Assembly: GCA_002270565.1 (NCBI GenBank)
Contig: NQMI01000013.1
Location: 231,121-295,120 of the forward strand
Length of the DNA: 64,000 nucleotides
Source of the DNA: Stenocarpella maydis
Lineage: Eukaryota > Ascomycota > Sordariomycetes > Diaporthales > Diaporthaceae
Direction of reading: 5' to 3'
Shown: piece by piece, positions 22,901-35,617 of the stretch
How the letters are laid out: each line of letters begins with the position of its first letter
Position numbering within the stretch: the stretch's first letter is position 1
The notes under the pieces: model-generated
The model's database searches: none
What the model saw: only the letters and a program-made list of their open reading frames with translations
Told to the model about the DNA's origin: nothing
Position numbers and translations under genes: made by a program

Positions 22901-25900
22901 ATTCAAATCCAATGTTGGCCTGACTTGGAGGAGATGATGAGTGCTTGGCGGATGTGGTGAGTCTTCAGAGACGACTTAGTTATTAGGGACAGCCCATTAG
23001 AACATAGTCTACTTGAGTGGTACAATTATTTTGGTTCCCACTGCATTCTCGCGCCATGCTATTGGCCTCATGGTACGGACAATGACCCTGTTCGTCAAAC
23101 CGACAGACAATATATTACTGATTGAGCCTTCGCATTCATCGCGTCGGATGAACGAATAACCCCCGCCACACTGCTGTTCATTGTTACTCGGGGCTAGAAA
23201 TCAGGCACGAGAACCGGAGTCATGCCACTGCTGCAAGATGGCACAGAAAGCTTCGGAAAGATGTTAGAGTTTTGTACGACTTTAGGCAATATATTGAAAT
23301 CATGGTCCCGGCGAAGGCAACGAACTAGTATTCGGTTTCCGCGTAACACGAAGTCAGCACGCTGGACTTGGTAGTACAAGACGTGAAGTCCAGTTGTTGA
23401 AGAAAAGCCAATCTGCAAAACGAGCGAGGCTCCTCGGGCTTTGGCTGGGGTCTGAAAACCACCGAGAAATCAGGAATACCTGGGCACTGCTTATCCTAGG
23501 GAACACTAAAGAGTCACGGTTGAGATTGTCAAGTTGTCGCCACATAATGATAGCTTGAATACGACGCCACCCTGACAGTCGCTCCACGAGGGAATACACA
23601 TCAACTGCAAGCCGAGGCCTGCAAGGCAAAGCCCTTGAGATATCATGCATATCATATCATGCTGCCGAGCTGCCCCGGACCTAGTCAAGCCACCATTCCG
23701 GGATCTCTTACATGGTCGCCACATGGTGTGGCTGTGCGCCGGGTATCCTCGTTCCAGGGGTACCGCCAGCCCCCGGGATTAGCTGCAGCTTCAAGCTTAA
23801 CGACGCGCGAGTGAAACCTCCGCCTTCCATCAACTTCCAGAGAGTCTGGTTGATACTGACAAATCCACGGGTCGAGTCACCAAGTCCCTGCGGCCTCCGG
23901 TGTTGCGTCATGAGTGATGTGTGCAGGACAGACAGCACAGCCTACGGGACAGGGCGAGATTCGTTCTAGATACGTGCACACCTCTTGGTGGTACTCTGTG
24001 GCGGATTTCCCGCCGTGTTAACGACGCGCGATTGGTGATGCCCGATTCTCCGGGTTCACGCCCGTTGGGCTGGCCACCACTAGAATTGGTTCGCATCACA
24101 CCACAGTCCTTCACGCCCAGCCAATCCCGGGGTGAGCGTGCTAATCTGGTCAACCCTGCCAGCTCATATACTTGGGTACCTACTTGAGTAGGTAGGTAGG
24201 GACCAAGCACGGGGCCTGCGTTCATACGCGTGGCCCTTCGGCGCTTGAACTGGTACCCTAGTTTCGCCCGAGGACCATCCAGCCTTCCCATACCTAAGGC
24301 GCCCTGCGTGAGCCCAAGAGCCACAGATGAGTCACCAGGAAAGTCTCCTCGCCTGGCTGACAGTCCGGGCAGATGGTTGTTTCGATCCTTTCCATGCATA
24401 GACGTCGATGCTATCCGTGGTTTCCGGACGCCGCAGGCCACTGTCGCGTCTTTTGGCCACCCCGTCTGATCCGTCCGAAGCTACCAACCCCCATCCGGAA
24501 CCCGCATGAGGGCAAGAAAATGCGACGTCGAGGGGTGGCTGAGCACGGACCAGCGATAGCAAGAACTCATCGTTGATCGACGATCAGACTTTTGGGAAGC
24601 TCTCTCCTGGTTGGTTTAATTGCAACTGCGCCCTCTTCCGGGAATCTGGCTCGAAGTCAGTGTGAGGCATAGTGCCCCTTACCAGGCAGTCACATGCACA
24701 CGCGTGCAGTTCGCTCTCTCCACGTATCAAATCGACTTCGGATGCCATGACCCCGGGACTCGTGGACTGGCATCTCGGTCTTGCCTCACTGTCTGGGTTG
24801 GTTCATTCAGCCCGCTAGAATCATGTCCACTGACTATGAGTCACAATTCGCACCCACAAAGACCGGGGGGCCTGCCCTGACTCCTTGAGAAGAGAGATAC
24901 TGCGATGCTTGAGCAACCCCTACGCACACGCCCTCGTCGAGATGTACAAACTCTGAACGCGAACCGAAGCTCTCTCAGAGACGGATGTCCCTGGACAGTG
25001 CTTCGCACTGGGCGCTATTCGCAATCTCAGAGTAGCTAGGTGGTCCTAGTCGCGTGGCGGGCAAGGGAGTTGTCTGGGAACGAAGCAGGCATCAGCCAGC
25101 ATCAGTCAAAAGGACCTGATCTAAGTACCTGGGTAGGTACGTGTACCGGTATCCGATCTCGACTCGCATCTTTGAGAGAGAGTCAGTGCCACCGTCGATG
25201 GTGCCGGTCATGTCTCTCGACGACGACGGCTCCCGAGTAGGGTAGAGGTATTCTTGGCGAGGTGTCACGCGGGTCATGGGTTGCGGCAGCTTGTGTGGGC
25301 TACCTCATGCTCGCAGGAGGCCTTAGTTTTATAAATTAGAAAAAGAAAAGAAAGATTTATGTATAACTAAACTCGGTACCCGCTCGGGGGTTACTATCGC
25401 CATGTCCGTACAGGATTTCTCTTTGAGGATAGTGTGTGTTGTACTCCATTCACTACATTCATTGTTTTTCCTCTTTATGTCTAGGTCCAATCACGGAGTT
25501 AATTTATTCTGTCCAGCTTGTGATATGCATCTCTTTCATGGATTGGTAGGGTCGAGTTAACTAGCTCGCGATCTGATCATCGAATGTACCAAAGACAGGC
25601 TTTGGCTCCCCAGCATCTCTTTTATAACGCCCTTGCCTCAATACAACCTTCGCTGTGGGAAACGGAATTCCTGCTGCTACTGCTGGAGTTCCCGGTACCG
25701 GTAGTCACAAATTCCGGAGGATTGCACACTAGCCCATCCCACTTATCCTTCTATGTCCGGCTTGGGTGTCAGTTTCACCGGAGTAGGCTGTCCTCCCAAG
25801 GCAATTCCATACTCCGTCTCGTCCGGCTCGGAGTTAGCGGCAGGAGATAAAAGCAATTGTAAACTCCAACCACCTCAACCGTCTAACTGATGATGGTGTG

Positions 25901-26202
25901 GAGCATCCTTAATTTTACGTCGGGATTCGCCAGCTCCTCTGTTGTGCGCATCGTTGGTGTCTGTACTAGTGCGTTCCTGGCATTATGACTCGGTCCGAAA
26001 TCTACCTGATGGGCGTAGACAGGTAGATGACCTGATTTTGCCAGCCAGCATATTTACTTAAAAAGGTAGAGGCTTCACGCATTCTAAATGATCATGACTA
26101 TCATCCAACTCATCAGTGCCGTTGGTCAAACGAGACATTGGCAAGAGCACTCCGTACCACTCTGATTTCTGCTATATTCTCAAGACACAATCACCTGTCA
26201 GA
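16917..26202. other. 9.3-kb gene desert
   Basis: No frame here carries a motif I can support. GC-rich stretches (17.5-21.8 kb) produce many overlapping open frames on both strands, as expected by chance. The promoter of the gp1-like gene must lie just above 16917. A TCAG tetranucleotide tract is at 17933-17975. A short frame from ATG 21388 to 21792 begins with a hydrophobic Ala-rich stretch resembling a signal peptide but is otherwise unconvincing. The GC content drops beyond about 22 kb. Confidence 0.45.
17933..17975. repeat. TCAG tetranucleotide microsatellite
   Basis: About ten tandem TCAG units, two of them altered to CCAG, lie in the spacer upstream of the gp1-like gene. A polymorphic length is likely. 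No function is implied. Confidence 0.85.
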
Positions 26203-27367
26203 ATGACCCCAGAGTACGCCAAAGATCAGCCCGAAGGCTTCAACAACCGCGTAGAGAAGGTTGCCATCATTGGTGTAAGTTTTCGAACACTCGAGAAATC
26301 ATAGGCTGTTAATCTTGACTGATACACTACAAAATCAGGCTGGAGGTACGCTGGGTAAATACATTGCCCAGGAGTTGGTTAAAACAGGGAAACATATAGT
26401 CACCGCCATCACCCGCTCTGGGAGCATCAATAAGCCTCCACACGGCGTCAAGCCTATTTCGGTGGACTATGATGACGAGACGTCCCTGATACAGGCAATG
26501 GAGGGACAGCAGGTCCTGATCATCACCCTGGCCGTGACGGCACCGCCCGGGACACAGAGCAAACTCATCAAAGCTGCATCAAAAGCTGGGATCTCTTATA
26601 TCATGCCCAACGCGTGGGGCACTGATCCTTTGAACGAGAAGCTGATGCAGGACACCTTCTTCCAGAAGCGATTCGGTTCGTGGGCCCTCATTTCACTTTA
26701 TACAGCCAATTGGACACTGCTGATCCCGCGTGCAGCTGATGCCCGTGACGAGATTGAGTCCCTGGGGGTGAGCAAGTGGGTTGTGCTCTCGTGTGGCTTT
26801 TGGTATGAGTTCAGCCTCGGTGGCACGGCCGACCGATACGGATTTGATTTCCACAATCGCTCTCTCGTCTTCTTCGACGACGGCAATACCAAGATCAACA
26901 CCAGCACGTGGGCACAGTGTGGCCGTGCCGTGGCCTACTTTCTCAGCCTCAAGCTCCTTCCCCAGGATGAGCGGGACGAGGGCCCATGCATCAATAAATG
27001 GGCCAACAAGGCCTTCTACACCTCCAGCTTCCTCGTCAGCCAGAAGGATATGTTTGAGAGTGCCAAGCGTGTCACTGGTACGACCGAGGCTGACTGGACA
27101 ATCAGTTATGAGGAATCCGGACAGAGATACAAGAAGGCGGTCCATGATTTTCAGAAAGGAGATGTGAAAGGATTTGTGCGACTGCTGTACACCCGTACCT
27201 TTTTCCCCAATGGTGGCGGGGACTATGAAAGCATTCAAGGTCTTCAGAATCATGTTCTGGGCCTGCCAGAGGAGGACTTGGACGAGGCTACGAAGGAAGC
27301 AATCCATTTGGCTCTGAGTGGTGACCTGGAAGCTAGGTATTCAGGTGTGGCGCCCGGGAATAGTTGA
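26203..27367 (+). CDS. NmrA-like / isoflavone-reductase-type NAD(P)-binding protein
   Basis: Exons 26203-26274, 26339-26675 and 26736-27367; product 346 aa. Intron 1 (GTAAGT, 64 nt) lies inside the nucleotide-binding motif: exon 1 ends KVAIIG and exon 2 starts AGGTLGK, giving the Rossmann signature GAGGTLG. Intron 2 (26676-26735, GTTCGT donor, GCTGAT branch, TGCAG acceptor) is 60 nt and could be read through in frame. Removing it joins QKRF to ADARDEIESLGVSKW, which fits the family better. Further family marks are the two-strand start, ISYIMPNAWGTD and the GFWYEFSLGG block. NmrA-like proteins bind NAD(P) and serve as redox sensors or reductases. There is no visible catalytic Lys/Tyr pair to name a substrate. 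It converges with the orphan gene at 27952-31018. Confidence 0.85.
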
Positions 27368-27951
27368 ATATCTGAAAGAGGAGGCTACAAAATTGAAGAC
27401 CTTCAAGGGTATCTTGCCATAGCTTAGAATACAGTAAATACTGAGCAGTGCTTCAAATACCATGCACTCTTGCAGGCAGGCTATGATTGAAAGAAAGAAT
27501 AAAGCATCTCAAACCAATTACTGCTGCAACAATAATCAAGCGAACTACATATCCTAGATGCTGGCCTCTGTGAACTTTTCGAATCCCCAGCCATACTTTC
27601 CAAAGCCATGCTGTCCACGTAGCCACTTCCTTGCGGTCCACATACTCATATTACCATCATGAGGCCGATCTTTCGATATCGGTTTATTGATACCCTGTAG
27701 GAATTACTGTTAGCTCTGAAAAAAAACTTTTATGGTGTCTTGAGGTTTGGCGTAAACGAGGGTTGGCATTTCCGAAGAATCAGAGGTGTACGCAGCATTG
27801 AAAGGCTCGCCCCCACCCGCGGAATTTCTAGCGCTTGACTTGCCTGTGCCTCTCGGAGTTCGTCAGTTGGTTCGAACACTATTACTGCGCCTCGGGAGCC
27901 CCTCCTGTCGCTATTAAACCCGATCTCGGAGAATATTTTGCCTATATCATT
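27368..27951. other. Convergent 3' spacer
   Basis: These 584 bp separate the 3' ends of the NmrA-like gene (+) and the orphan gene (-). No frame or RNA gene is seen, so the stretch should hold both 3' UTRs. Confidence 0.5.
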
Positions 27952-30900
27952 TCATGGAACAGTGCCCGTCCTGCCACCACCGTCACTTGTCATTATGTCC
28001 TTCAAAGTGTTGTAGCTGTCGCTGGTCAGCACAATCTGTGGATATTCTCTCCCGGGGGCTGGGGCCGCGACAGGAGCAGGAACAACGATTTTGGCCCTTT
28101 CAGCTGCATGCGCTACACGTTCTTCCCGGCGTTTCCGGCGATTGATACTAGTGGCCTGGAATCGCCGTGGACGATCCTCATCTGGTCTCGCTGCGCGGAT
28201 CGGGGAGTGTTTCTTCACGCCTAAAGCAACGAAAATCAATCTTCTGTAGTAGCAAGGATACGCGTTGCACGGAGACGAGGTAGGAAAGTAGCTGCCTAAA
28301 GCCTAGCAAAGGGCTCTTGGGACAAGAAGCAGCCACGGCACATGTAGCACCATGGCTGATTGGACAATGTTCCAGCAAAACCACTTACCGTCATCGGCTG
28401 TCTTTCTCTCTGGAGTTCTAACGGCAGGAGGCCGCCTGTTTGGTGATTGGATTCTAAGATCCTCTAATGGGCCGGTCGGCGTGGTTTGTACATTGGAGGG
28501 ACCGGGAGCGCCTGGCGGTGTAGAAGGAGTGGGAACGTCTGGCGCGGTAGAAGAGCCGGGAGCGCCGGTAGCAGAGCCACTTGGGCCAGCAGACTGAGGC
28601 GTAGCAGGCCTCTCTGGCGGGTGAGGGGGGGTCGGCCTAGGATCGATTATCGGAGTTATGTCGCTGCCATCTTCTGCCGTCGCAAGGGGGGTGGCAATGT
28701 TCAAGGCCTCGATAGAGTCTTCGGAGAGCGCTTCTCGCTCAACAAGGAGAGCTTGCAAGTCCGCCCAAAGGGCTGCTAAGTTAGACTCTGATTTTATCCT
28801 TGTTCTCGCGTTCATTCGGATCTTTTGTGGTTTCATGGTTCGACTCGTACTATTTGGCTGGAAGAGCGTCAGCGGAGATCCGCCATATCGAACGATGTGC
28901 CTTATAGTATAGATCGATACCGAAGGGAGAGAAATGTCGTGAGGCCTACATAATCGAACTTTTGATCGGGACGGGGGACCATATGCTTCGATACTATGGC
29001 TTTCACGGCAGCCTTGAGCGCCTCATCCTCTCGAAGCTTCTTTGATGGCACATTATAAGAATCCCACCCTTCCGCCCCCAATCGGCGGTATTCAGCTGGA
29101 TCGACACCGGCCATGGAGAATAGCCTTTCTACCGTCTGCAAAGCGCGAGTAGCGTCGTAACTTTCCTCTGCAAACTGAATGGCATAGTTGGACATCCAGG
29201 CTCCTCTTGGAGATCCCGTAATGATGGCCCAGACTTCATCAATCCACATGCCGTCGTGCGGAGGGAAATCTTTAAACGCCTGGGCTTCTCTCATGGCTCC
29301 AAACAAGATGGCAAGTCTTTTGGCTGGGGAATCAGCGCCAGAGTTGAGAAAACGAGGATTGACAACCAAATCGATGTTGACGCCTGGCTCGCCGTAGTTA
29401 AGGCTATACCTCCTCATAGTTTTAGAACACAGAAGTGTGTGGAAAAGCTGAAAATATCGTATCCGTGATTCCAAGAGTTGGTGAATGCAAACCAGCGAGC
29501 TAATGAAGTCAGCTGATTGCGGCAAATTTGGATACAAGTGAGAAGAAGCAATTATCATAATGTCGAGCCAAGCGTCGAATCCGTCTGTGATATGGTAAAG
29601 ACCGTTCAGAAGATAATCGGCAAACATGTCGGGATTGTTAATGTTATCTTCAAAGTTAGCCTGTGAAGCGAGAATTAATGCAAGCCCGCAACCAACATGT
29701 CGTGTACCGCACAGAAGATGTTCTGAGGACTGGCATAAATACTGACCCAAGCGTGTTTTCTTCCGCTAGGTAGGTATGTCATTTCATGGTTCGAATGCTC
29801 TCGCACATCGCAGATGAGATGATAAAACGAGCGTGGGCTAGATTTCAGGTTTTGAAGCCGGGTCTCGTACCGATCCAGCCACTTGCGGCAGATGTGTTGA
29901 AAGAAATCACCAGGGTTTGTGTTTATCGACGTGTAATATACCGTGTTATGTTGATACTGGATAAAATCTTCCAATTCCGTTTCAAAATCCTCGTCGTCCT
30001 GGTCAGGAATTGCAGGCCCCCAATTGGTCTCTTTCTCTTCATTGTCAACTCTTGACTGCTCGCGACCAAGAATGCAGGTGACAACCTGTCCCAGGAATGC
30101 GTATATTCTTCGCTGATTCCGCATCAGTTGTTCAGATATGGCTCTGGGCCATACGGTGTGGTCTTGGAGTATATAATTTGCTTCCTCCTCGTCACCGGGC
30201 TCATATATGGTACCATAATCGTTCTCTCCCTCGCCGGCGCCTGTCACTACAACCAGGGTATCTCCTGGCTCGAATTTATATTCTTGACGACTCTGCTCGA
30301 TGTAGCCCTCACTCTTCGCAATGGCCCTGTTCACCGAGAAATCGTCTATTTCAGCGAAATCCTTCGGATGGTCGTCCGCCCTAGCGTCCAGCAACACCAA
30401 CAACGTCTCGCGGCGCTTGGTCAAGTCCTCTAGGTTAAACGACGGCCATCGTACGTGCTTCTCGTTCAGGTTGTTTTTCAAAGGAAAGAGGTTTCTGACG
30501 GAAGGGGCAGCGCCTCTCCATGGTACCAGTTCCCTGAACCGCAGTCAGAATTTTGCGCAAGGGAACGAGGTTGTGATAGAAGAAATGGACAAGGAGATAC
30601 TCATTGGGCCATAATAACTGTGTACTAGGGCCCGTCCTTTAAGACTGCAGGGCATGGGAGCAAGGTATCTGGAATGGCAGGAACAGAAATGGAAAATGGC
30701 CCCGACACATGGATACTATTCTCTCTTGAAATGGACTTACTCTAGATCCGGGCGATGCTGCTGGGGCATTGGCTGCTTGATAGGGCCATCGTCTGTGTTT
30801 CTCCACTCCCTATCCAATAACTGTCTCTGGACCGACTTGGTCATATTGAGCCATCGATTCTGAATTTTATACTTATCGCGGCTGTACTTATCGCGGAAAC

Positions 30901-31018
30901 GCTCGTAGTGAGCTTCGACATCAGCTGAGTACAGCACCCTCGGCCGTGGCTGGTCTTGTGTTGGGGACATCTCAAGTGTTTCTGGCGCCGGCGGCACCTC
31001 TGAGGAGGCTTGTGCCAT
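27952..31018 (-). CDS. Five-exon gene of unknown function
   Basis: Exons by phase and splice sites: 31018-30741, 30533-29708 (or -29747), 29660-28950, 28857-28389, 28220-27952. Junction phases (2, 0, 0, 1) are all satisfied, giving about 850 aa (837 with the alternative exon-2 donor). Donors are GTAAGT, GTACAC or GTCAGT, GTAGGC and GTAAGT; acceptors include CTTCCAG with a GCTGAC branch. The product has a basic, helix-prone N terminus (YERFRDKYSRDKYKIQNRW), a HRPDLEELVPW segment, a central PSFNLEDLTKRRETLLVLLD block, a region rich in Trp/Tyr/Asp, a 120-residue Pro/Thr/Ser-rich linker and a Lys/Arg-rich tail (RRKRREERVAHAAER). No catalytic motif, signal peptide or membrane segment is seen. I faintly recall similar large hypothetical proteins expanded in Pezizomycotina, but name no family. 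Confidence 0.7.
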
Positions 31019-32541
31019 CCTCAGTCAACAACTGGCAGTGGTAGCAGATGAGGCGTATGGCATGAAAGCACCAGTAAAGGGCCGGTGTGTGACCTGAATC
31101 GTTTGATAGGGGACAAGTACAAGGCTGGCTTTCCAGAAAGGCAGGTGAAAACAGGACATGCATGGCTTTGTTATGAGGAGTATCATACAAATTCATTTAA
31201 CAAACGTGCAGAGACGACTATTAAAGCCTATAAGTGAAGTTCTTTGTAAAAATCCGTTTCCGTCTACAGCCTTGAGGACAACTGTGGTCGGATAAAGGGC
31301 CAATTCAATTGTGACCTCTAAGTAGCTATGGAATCGAGTCAGCATGAGGTCATATTCGAAAATATTGTAATGCCCTAATCCGGCAGAATGTAATCCTCCA
31401 GTGGTCTTTGGTTTTTATGTTGGACAGCTCCGAACTGTTGTTGTTCATAGCCCGAGCGCGCCGAGGTGGGCTCAAGAATGGACAGGTGTAGAAAAGGCGA
31501 GCTGCCGTCGCATAAAAATCAATCTATATCCAGGTAGGCACCGATTTATTCGAGGTATGAAATCCAGAACCTCTGGTTGCAGCGCGGCGTGGGTGGATGG
31601 CTCAGAAATAGCTCTCTGCAGCATTGTCCACTGTTAAAATAAGTATTGTCATTAGAACGGCTTCGTGCCGTCCCCGACGAATGAAGCATGGTGGAGGGGC
31701 ATGGCGGGTCCCACAAACACTGGAGTTGAGGTGTGTAAGTGACTCCTAATACTCGTTAATACTAGTTCTGGATGCTATAACTAGCTCTAGTACGCCGTGT
31801 TGTTCGGATCATGTTTTGGTGGGCGTAGCTGCCTCCCTGCTGCCACAGGCTCGGGTACTCATGTACCCAAGTGAGAAGCGGTCACATTGCACTTCTTGAT
31901 GTGCTGCTGCAATATTACTGAGCACACCGCCCTTGTAAAGACCCAGGGCGACTGTGATCAGACGTTGAAAAGTCTTTGTGGGCTCAGTTCTGGACCCAGA
32001 TAGATCGACTGGTATTGTGGTCACCCGCCCGGAGTAATGCAGCATGTGAAGCTTCATTAGTAGGCCCAGGAAATACCCGCCCATGGGCACCTGTCAGGGT
32101 GTACTGTACCAGGGCGTCAGGGCATATCATACAAGGCCCATTGGGGGGGGGGGGGCTCCAATAGGGCTATCAGGGCTATTGGGGACTCCAGCCCTACCAT
32201 ATAGTAGCACCCTCACCACAAGAGCCCTCAGTTAAGCTCTAATTTCCTGGGCATATTCATTAGTTGCCCGCTCAAGCGATCTAGTGATGGCAGTACAGAC
32301 AGTGCCACCGTCCACCGAGAGAAGATTCCGAATAGCGTAACTGATAAGCACCTCCTGGGCAACCCCTCGCCCCGCCGACCACGTGCAATCAGCAACACGC
32401 GTTGTTGCATCACCGAAAGCTGAACTGAACAGATGGATGAGCGTGCCAGAGCCCCCGTGACGCTGCCGCGTGGGAGCCCAACCCGGAGCTACTGGCAGGA
32501 GCCTCCAGACGACATCGCCAACCTGAGGACAACCCCAGACC
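31019..32541. other. Spacer ending at an assembly N
   Basis: This should contain the promoter of the orphan gene, then 1.3 kb without any supported frame. A run of 12 G lies at about 32144-32155. At 32542 a single N joins this ordinary-composition DNA to AT-rich transposon sequence, probably marking an unsized or collapsed gap. Confidence 0.55.
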
Positions 32542-33425
32542 NTTATATAAAAATAAATAATAAAATATATAAATTAGAAAAGAATTAAGGGATTAATTCT
32601 TAAGGAGGGAGATAAGGTCTATTTCTTTCACTAAAACATTAAGACTAAGCAACCTAGCAAAAAGCTTAACTGTAAGAAAATCAGCCCCTTTAAAATTTTA
32701 AGAAAGCTTTTATATACTAACTACAAACTCTTACTACCTAAAGGAATGAAATAATACCCAGTCTTCCATATCTCACTCTTAGAACTAGCACTTAAGAATG
32801 TAGAACTTAAAATAAAGATTAAAATACTTAATGAGTATAATAAGGAATATAAAGTAGAGGATATTATAAACTTAAAGTAGTACTAAGGGATAATAGAATA
32901 CCTTATTAAGTAAAAAGGCTATAACTCTAGTAAAAACACATGGGAACCAGCCTAAAACTTAACCTACTATTATAATGAACTTAAAAAGTACCATGCGCAG
33001 ACTATCATAAAATAGTCCTAGAAACTAGGAATACAGCCTAAAAACCCTATATATAATGAATTATAACAAACTAATATTATAATGAAACCATATAATAAAC
33101 CCTAGCCTTTATAGCTAAAATAAGGGAAATAACTAATAAGAGACTAATTACAATAGGAATAACTAGAAGCCAGCAACTAGTTAACCCCTTAGAAAAGCAT
33201 ACTAATACTAGTTGCCCTATCCCACTAACAACCTAAATACCAGTTATACTTAAAACCTATCTAAATGAATACCAGTATCTATACCCTATACCCTAGTAAA
33301 TACTAGTTATAAGAAAATAAGATTAAAATGATACAGTATAACCAGTAGACTAAAAACAGCTAGGAACTAGGATCAGTTAGATAAATAATTAAATAAGTTC
33401 CATTCCTAGTAACCAGAATCAGGCA

Positions 33426-34091
33426 CTAAGATAAGCTACCTATAGGCACATTTCCTTCACTACCCTCATTACTAATACCCACAAATTCAGACCAACTAGT
33501 ACTATCATTCATTAAGGAACTCCAATTAAAAACTCCCACTTTACCCTCAGAATACAGCTATACCTCTTGTACTATTATCCTACTAGCCTCTTTAGTAGAA
33601 CTTCAGTAAGCTACCTTAGCGGACTACTTAGTAATCCGCCTTTACTCAGTATTAGCTTCCTCCTTTTCTATATAATTCAACTCATCTAAATTTAATAAAC
33701 CCTAATAAATAGCCTGAGACATCCTCTTACGCCATATATGCTTCTGCTTGCACAAATAAAGGAGCTTCTCCTCCAACTCTTCAATCTTATCCTCCAGTTT
33801 TTAGTGCTAAGCTAAGATATATAAGAGGTCCTTAGAGTTATTCAGTTCCAAGACATTATACTTCAACTGCTACTACCGAATGTACTTAACATAGCAACTA
33901 GAGGCCTTCTCTAAGACCTTATAGCTCTTAATGCTCTGTACCTTATAAGAAGAATAAGGTTGTATGGTAATAGCGTTCTGCAGAATGGTAAATAATAAGG
34001 AATTATATTACTCAACCTTTCTAGAATAATAAGATAATTTAAAAACCTAGGAATCCTTAACTCTAGATAATATAACGGATTACGAAGGTAT
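33426..34091 (-). pseudogene. Antisense accessory frame of the chromovirus, copy 1
   Basis: The frame is exactly 666 nt (222 codons including the terminal TAG), the same as in the full-length element at 61885-62550, with no indel. The start codon is ATA here where copy 2 keeps ATG, as expected from RIP. About a dozen internal stops are present; most can be explained by C-to-T or G-to-A changes of Gln, Trp or Arg codons. Several positions that are stops in copy 2 are still Gln or Trp here (for example before KHIW). Readable parts are QPYSSYK, SYKVLEKASS, a heptad coiled coil KLEDKIEELEEKLLYL, then LLNLDELNYIEKEEAN and a Ser-rich acidic tail. Function is unknown. Confidence 0.7.
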
Positions 34092-34165
34092 AAATAGAGA
34101 CACTAACAAATGAAAAATAACTTATAGAGCACTTTTAAGAATAAAAGGAGTAGGGAGGGAGATAG

Positions 34166-34629
34166 TATTATAAGCTAATATACATTAGCGGCTGACTACT
34201 GCAGAAGATAACCCCGCAGGACAGGAAATGGCTCCCAAAAAGGTTGTCCCGCCTAATCCAATTAATAATGCCACCTTATCAGGGTTAGGGTCTAGCTTGC
34301 AACACTTAATTGCAAGCTATATAAGCCCGCTTAAGGGATGAAGTATCAAGCCTCATATAATAACTTAATGGCTTGATATGTAAGCCTGCAAGCCACTAAA
34401 GAGTTGGAACATATATATATAATATGATTATTACTACGGTAGATAGCTTTTATAGAACAGACTCTTCAGTCATTAATCTAAGTATTCAATCCCAGCATTG
34501 GATAGCCTCACAGCTAGTGATCATTATTAGTTAACAGTATTGCTTAACTACCGCCTAATAATGTATTCCAAACATAAACCCTTGATCTTTCGGGTCTAAA
34601 TACGCTCGGAAAACCCTCTGATCATTACA
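34166..34629 (+). repeat. LTR of chromovirus copy 1 (464 bp)
   Basis: Aligns end to end with the LTRs at 55471-55933 and 62624-63085. It begins TATTATAAGC where the better-preserved LTR has TGTTATGAGC, and ends TGATCATTACA. It carries AGGGTTAGGGTCT and a perfect 10-bp inverted repeat at 34293-34302 / 34310-34319. The first 130 bases keep more GC than the rest. Confidence 0.88.
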
Positions 34630-35617
34630 TCTAACCCCCAGAGACTCCCAGGGAGGTCCGGATAATCCGCGGAGGCAAGAGGCACGTCGGGCGGGGCCCC
34701 CCTTGGGCGGAACCGGGGTTAGAAGGGATGCCTCCTCTGTGAAAGAATGCGTTTGACCCAAAATCCGCAGACCGCCTAGGTAAGTAAGGTTTGGCCTCGC
34801 TTCACGCATGTCTGGCGAGTAGTGCAGGCGAGTGGAGTGGAGGGACGGACTTATGGGAGCGGGCAAGGTTCTGCGAATTTGCCGCGCCGGGGTTTATGGC
34901 CTATCCGATCGTCCACCACAATTGCAGGATGACCTAGGCAGGGGATGTGAGAGGGTTTAGGTGCACTGCCCCATAGCTAGACCACTGAAGAAGAGTGCAC
35001 TCGGAGACTGCTTGTCAGGCACAGCGAGATGGGGCAACTTGTAGCAGGCACGCTGCCGAACAGTACGCGTGTTGGCCCTCTATGTCGTGGGAGTAACAGC
35101 TTGTCAACTCACTCGGTACCATTTCTCCCATGCCTAGGTATGTTTTAAACCCATCACGACAGAGCTCACCACGGTAAGGTGCCCACGACGGAACGGACCA
35201 AGCGCAACAATGAGTCTGTAACAGGTCCATCTGTGGGGTTCCACGCCAACCACCATGGCCATTGTGTCGAGCCTCTGTCTGCAGCGAGACAGCCTCTTCG
35301 ATCTTCAATTTCGCGGTCTCCTTCCCTCGAGCATCCAAAGGAGGGCAGGACTACTTTTCCAGCTCGTCTGGTTTCCAAGCAAGCCCTGACAGACCTGGGC
35401 TGCCCGTCCATGGAAGTGCTGAGGATACTAATTAATATGTCTATAGGTGGTGTGCAAACAAGGCACATGAAGATTCCGAGACGGCAGCTGAGCCCTGGTC
35501 CTGGCGTGCTCCACCCAGCCGCCAAGCATCTGCACCGCACTGCGCTGCACACCCGCCACCCACGGTCGCACCCTCACGCCACCACCACGGCGCGACCCCC
35601 CGCGTGCATCTCCAGCG
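34630..35617. other. Spacer between transposon and FAD oxidoreductase
   Basis: GC-rich unique-looking sequence begins abruptly after the LTR. No motif-bearing frame is seen. The last few hundred bases should hold the promoter of the FAD oxidoreductase. Confidence 0.5.

Larger units (their letters stand above)
32543..34629 (+). mobile_element. 3' fragment of RIP-mutated Ty3/Gypsy chromovirus (copy 1)
   Basis: This stretch matches 61.0-63.09 kb of the full-length element over its whole length, with differences that are mostly C/T and G/A transitions. It starts directly at the N at 32542, so all sequence upstream of the chromodomain (gag, protease, RT, RNase H, integrase) is missing or lies in an assembly gap. 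A chromodomain remnant is at about 32845-32955 with IIEYLIK, a stop, then KGYNSSKNTWEP. The antisense frame at 33426-34091, a purine-rich tract (AGGGAGGGAGATAG) and an LTR at 34166-34629 follow. It is dead, with stops in every frame. Confidence 0.9.

Noticed and set aside
26676..26735. Reading the NmrA-like gene straight through
   Set aside because: The 60 bases are open in frame but encode a segment foreign to the family (SWALISLYTANWTLLIPRA) and are bounded by a donor, branch site and TGCAG acceptor.
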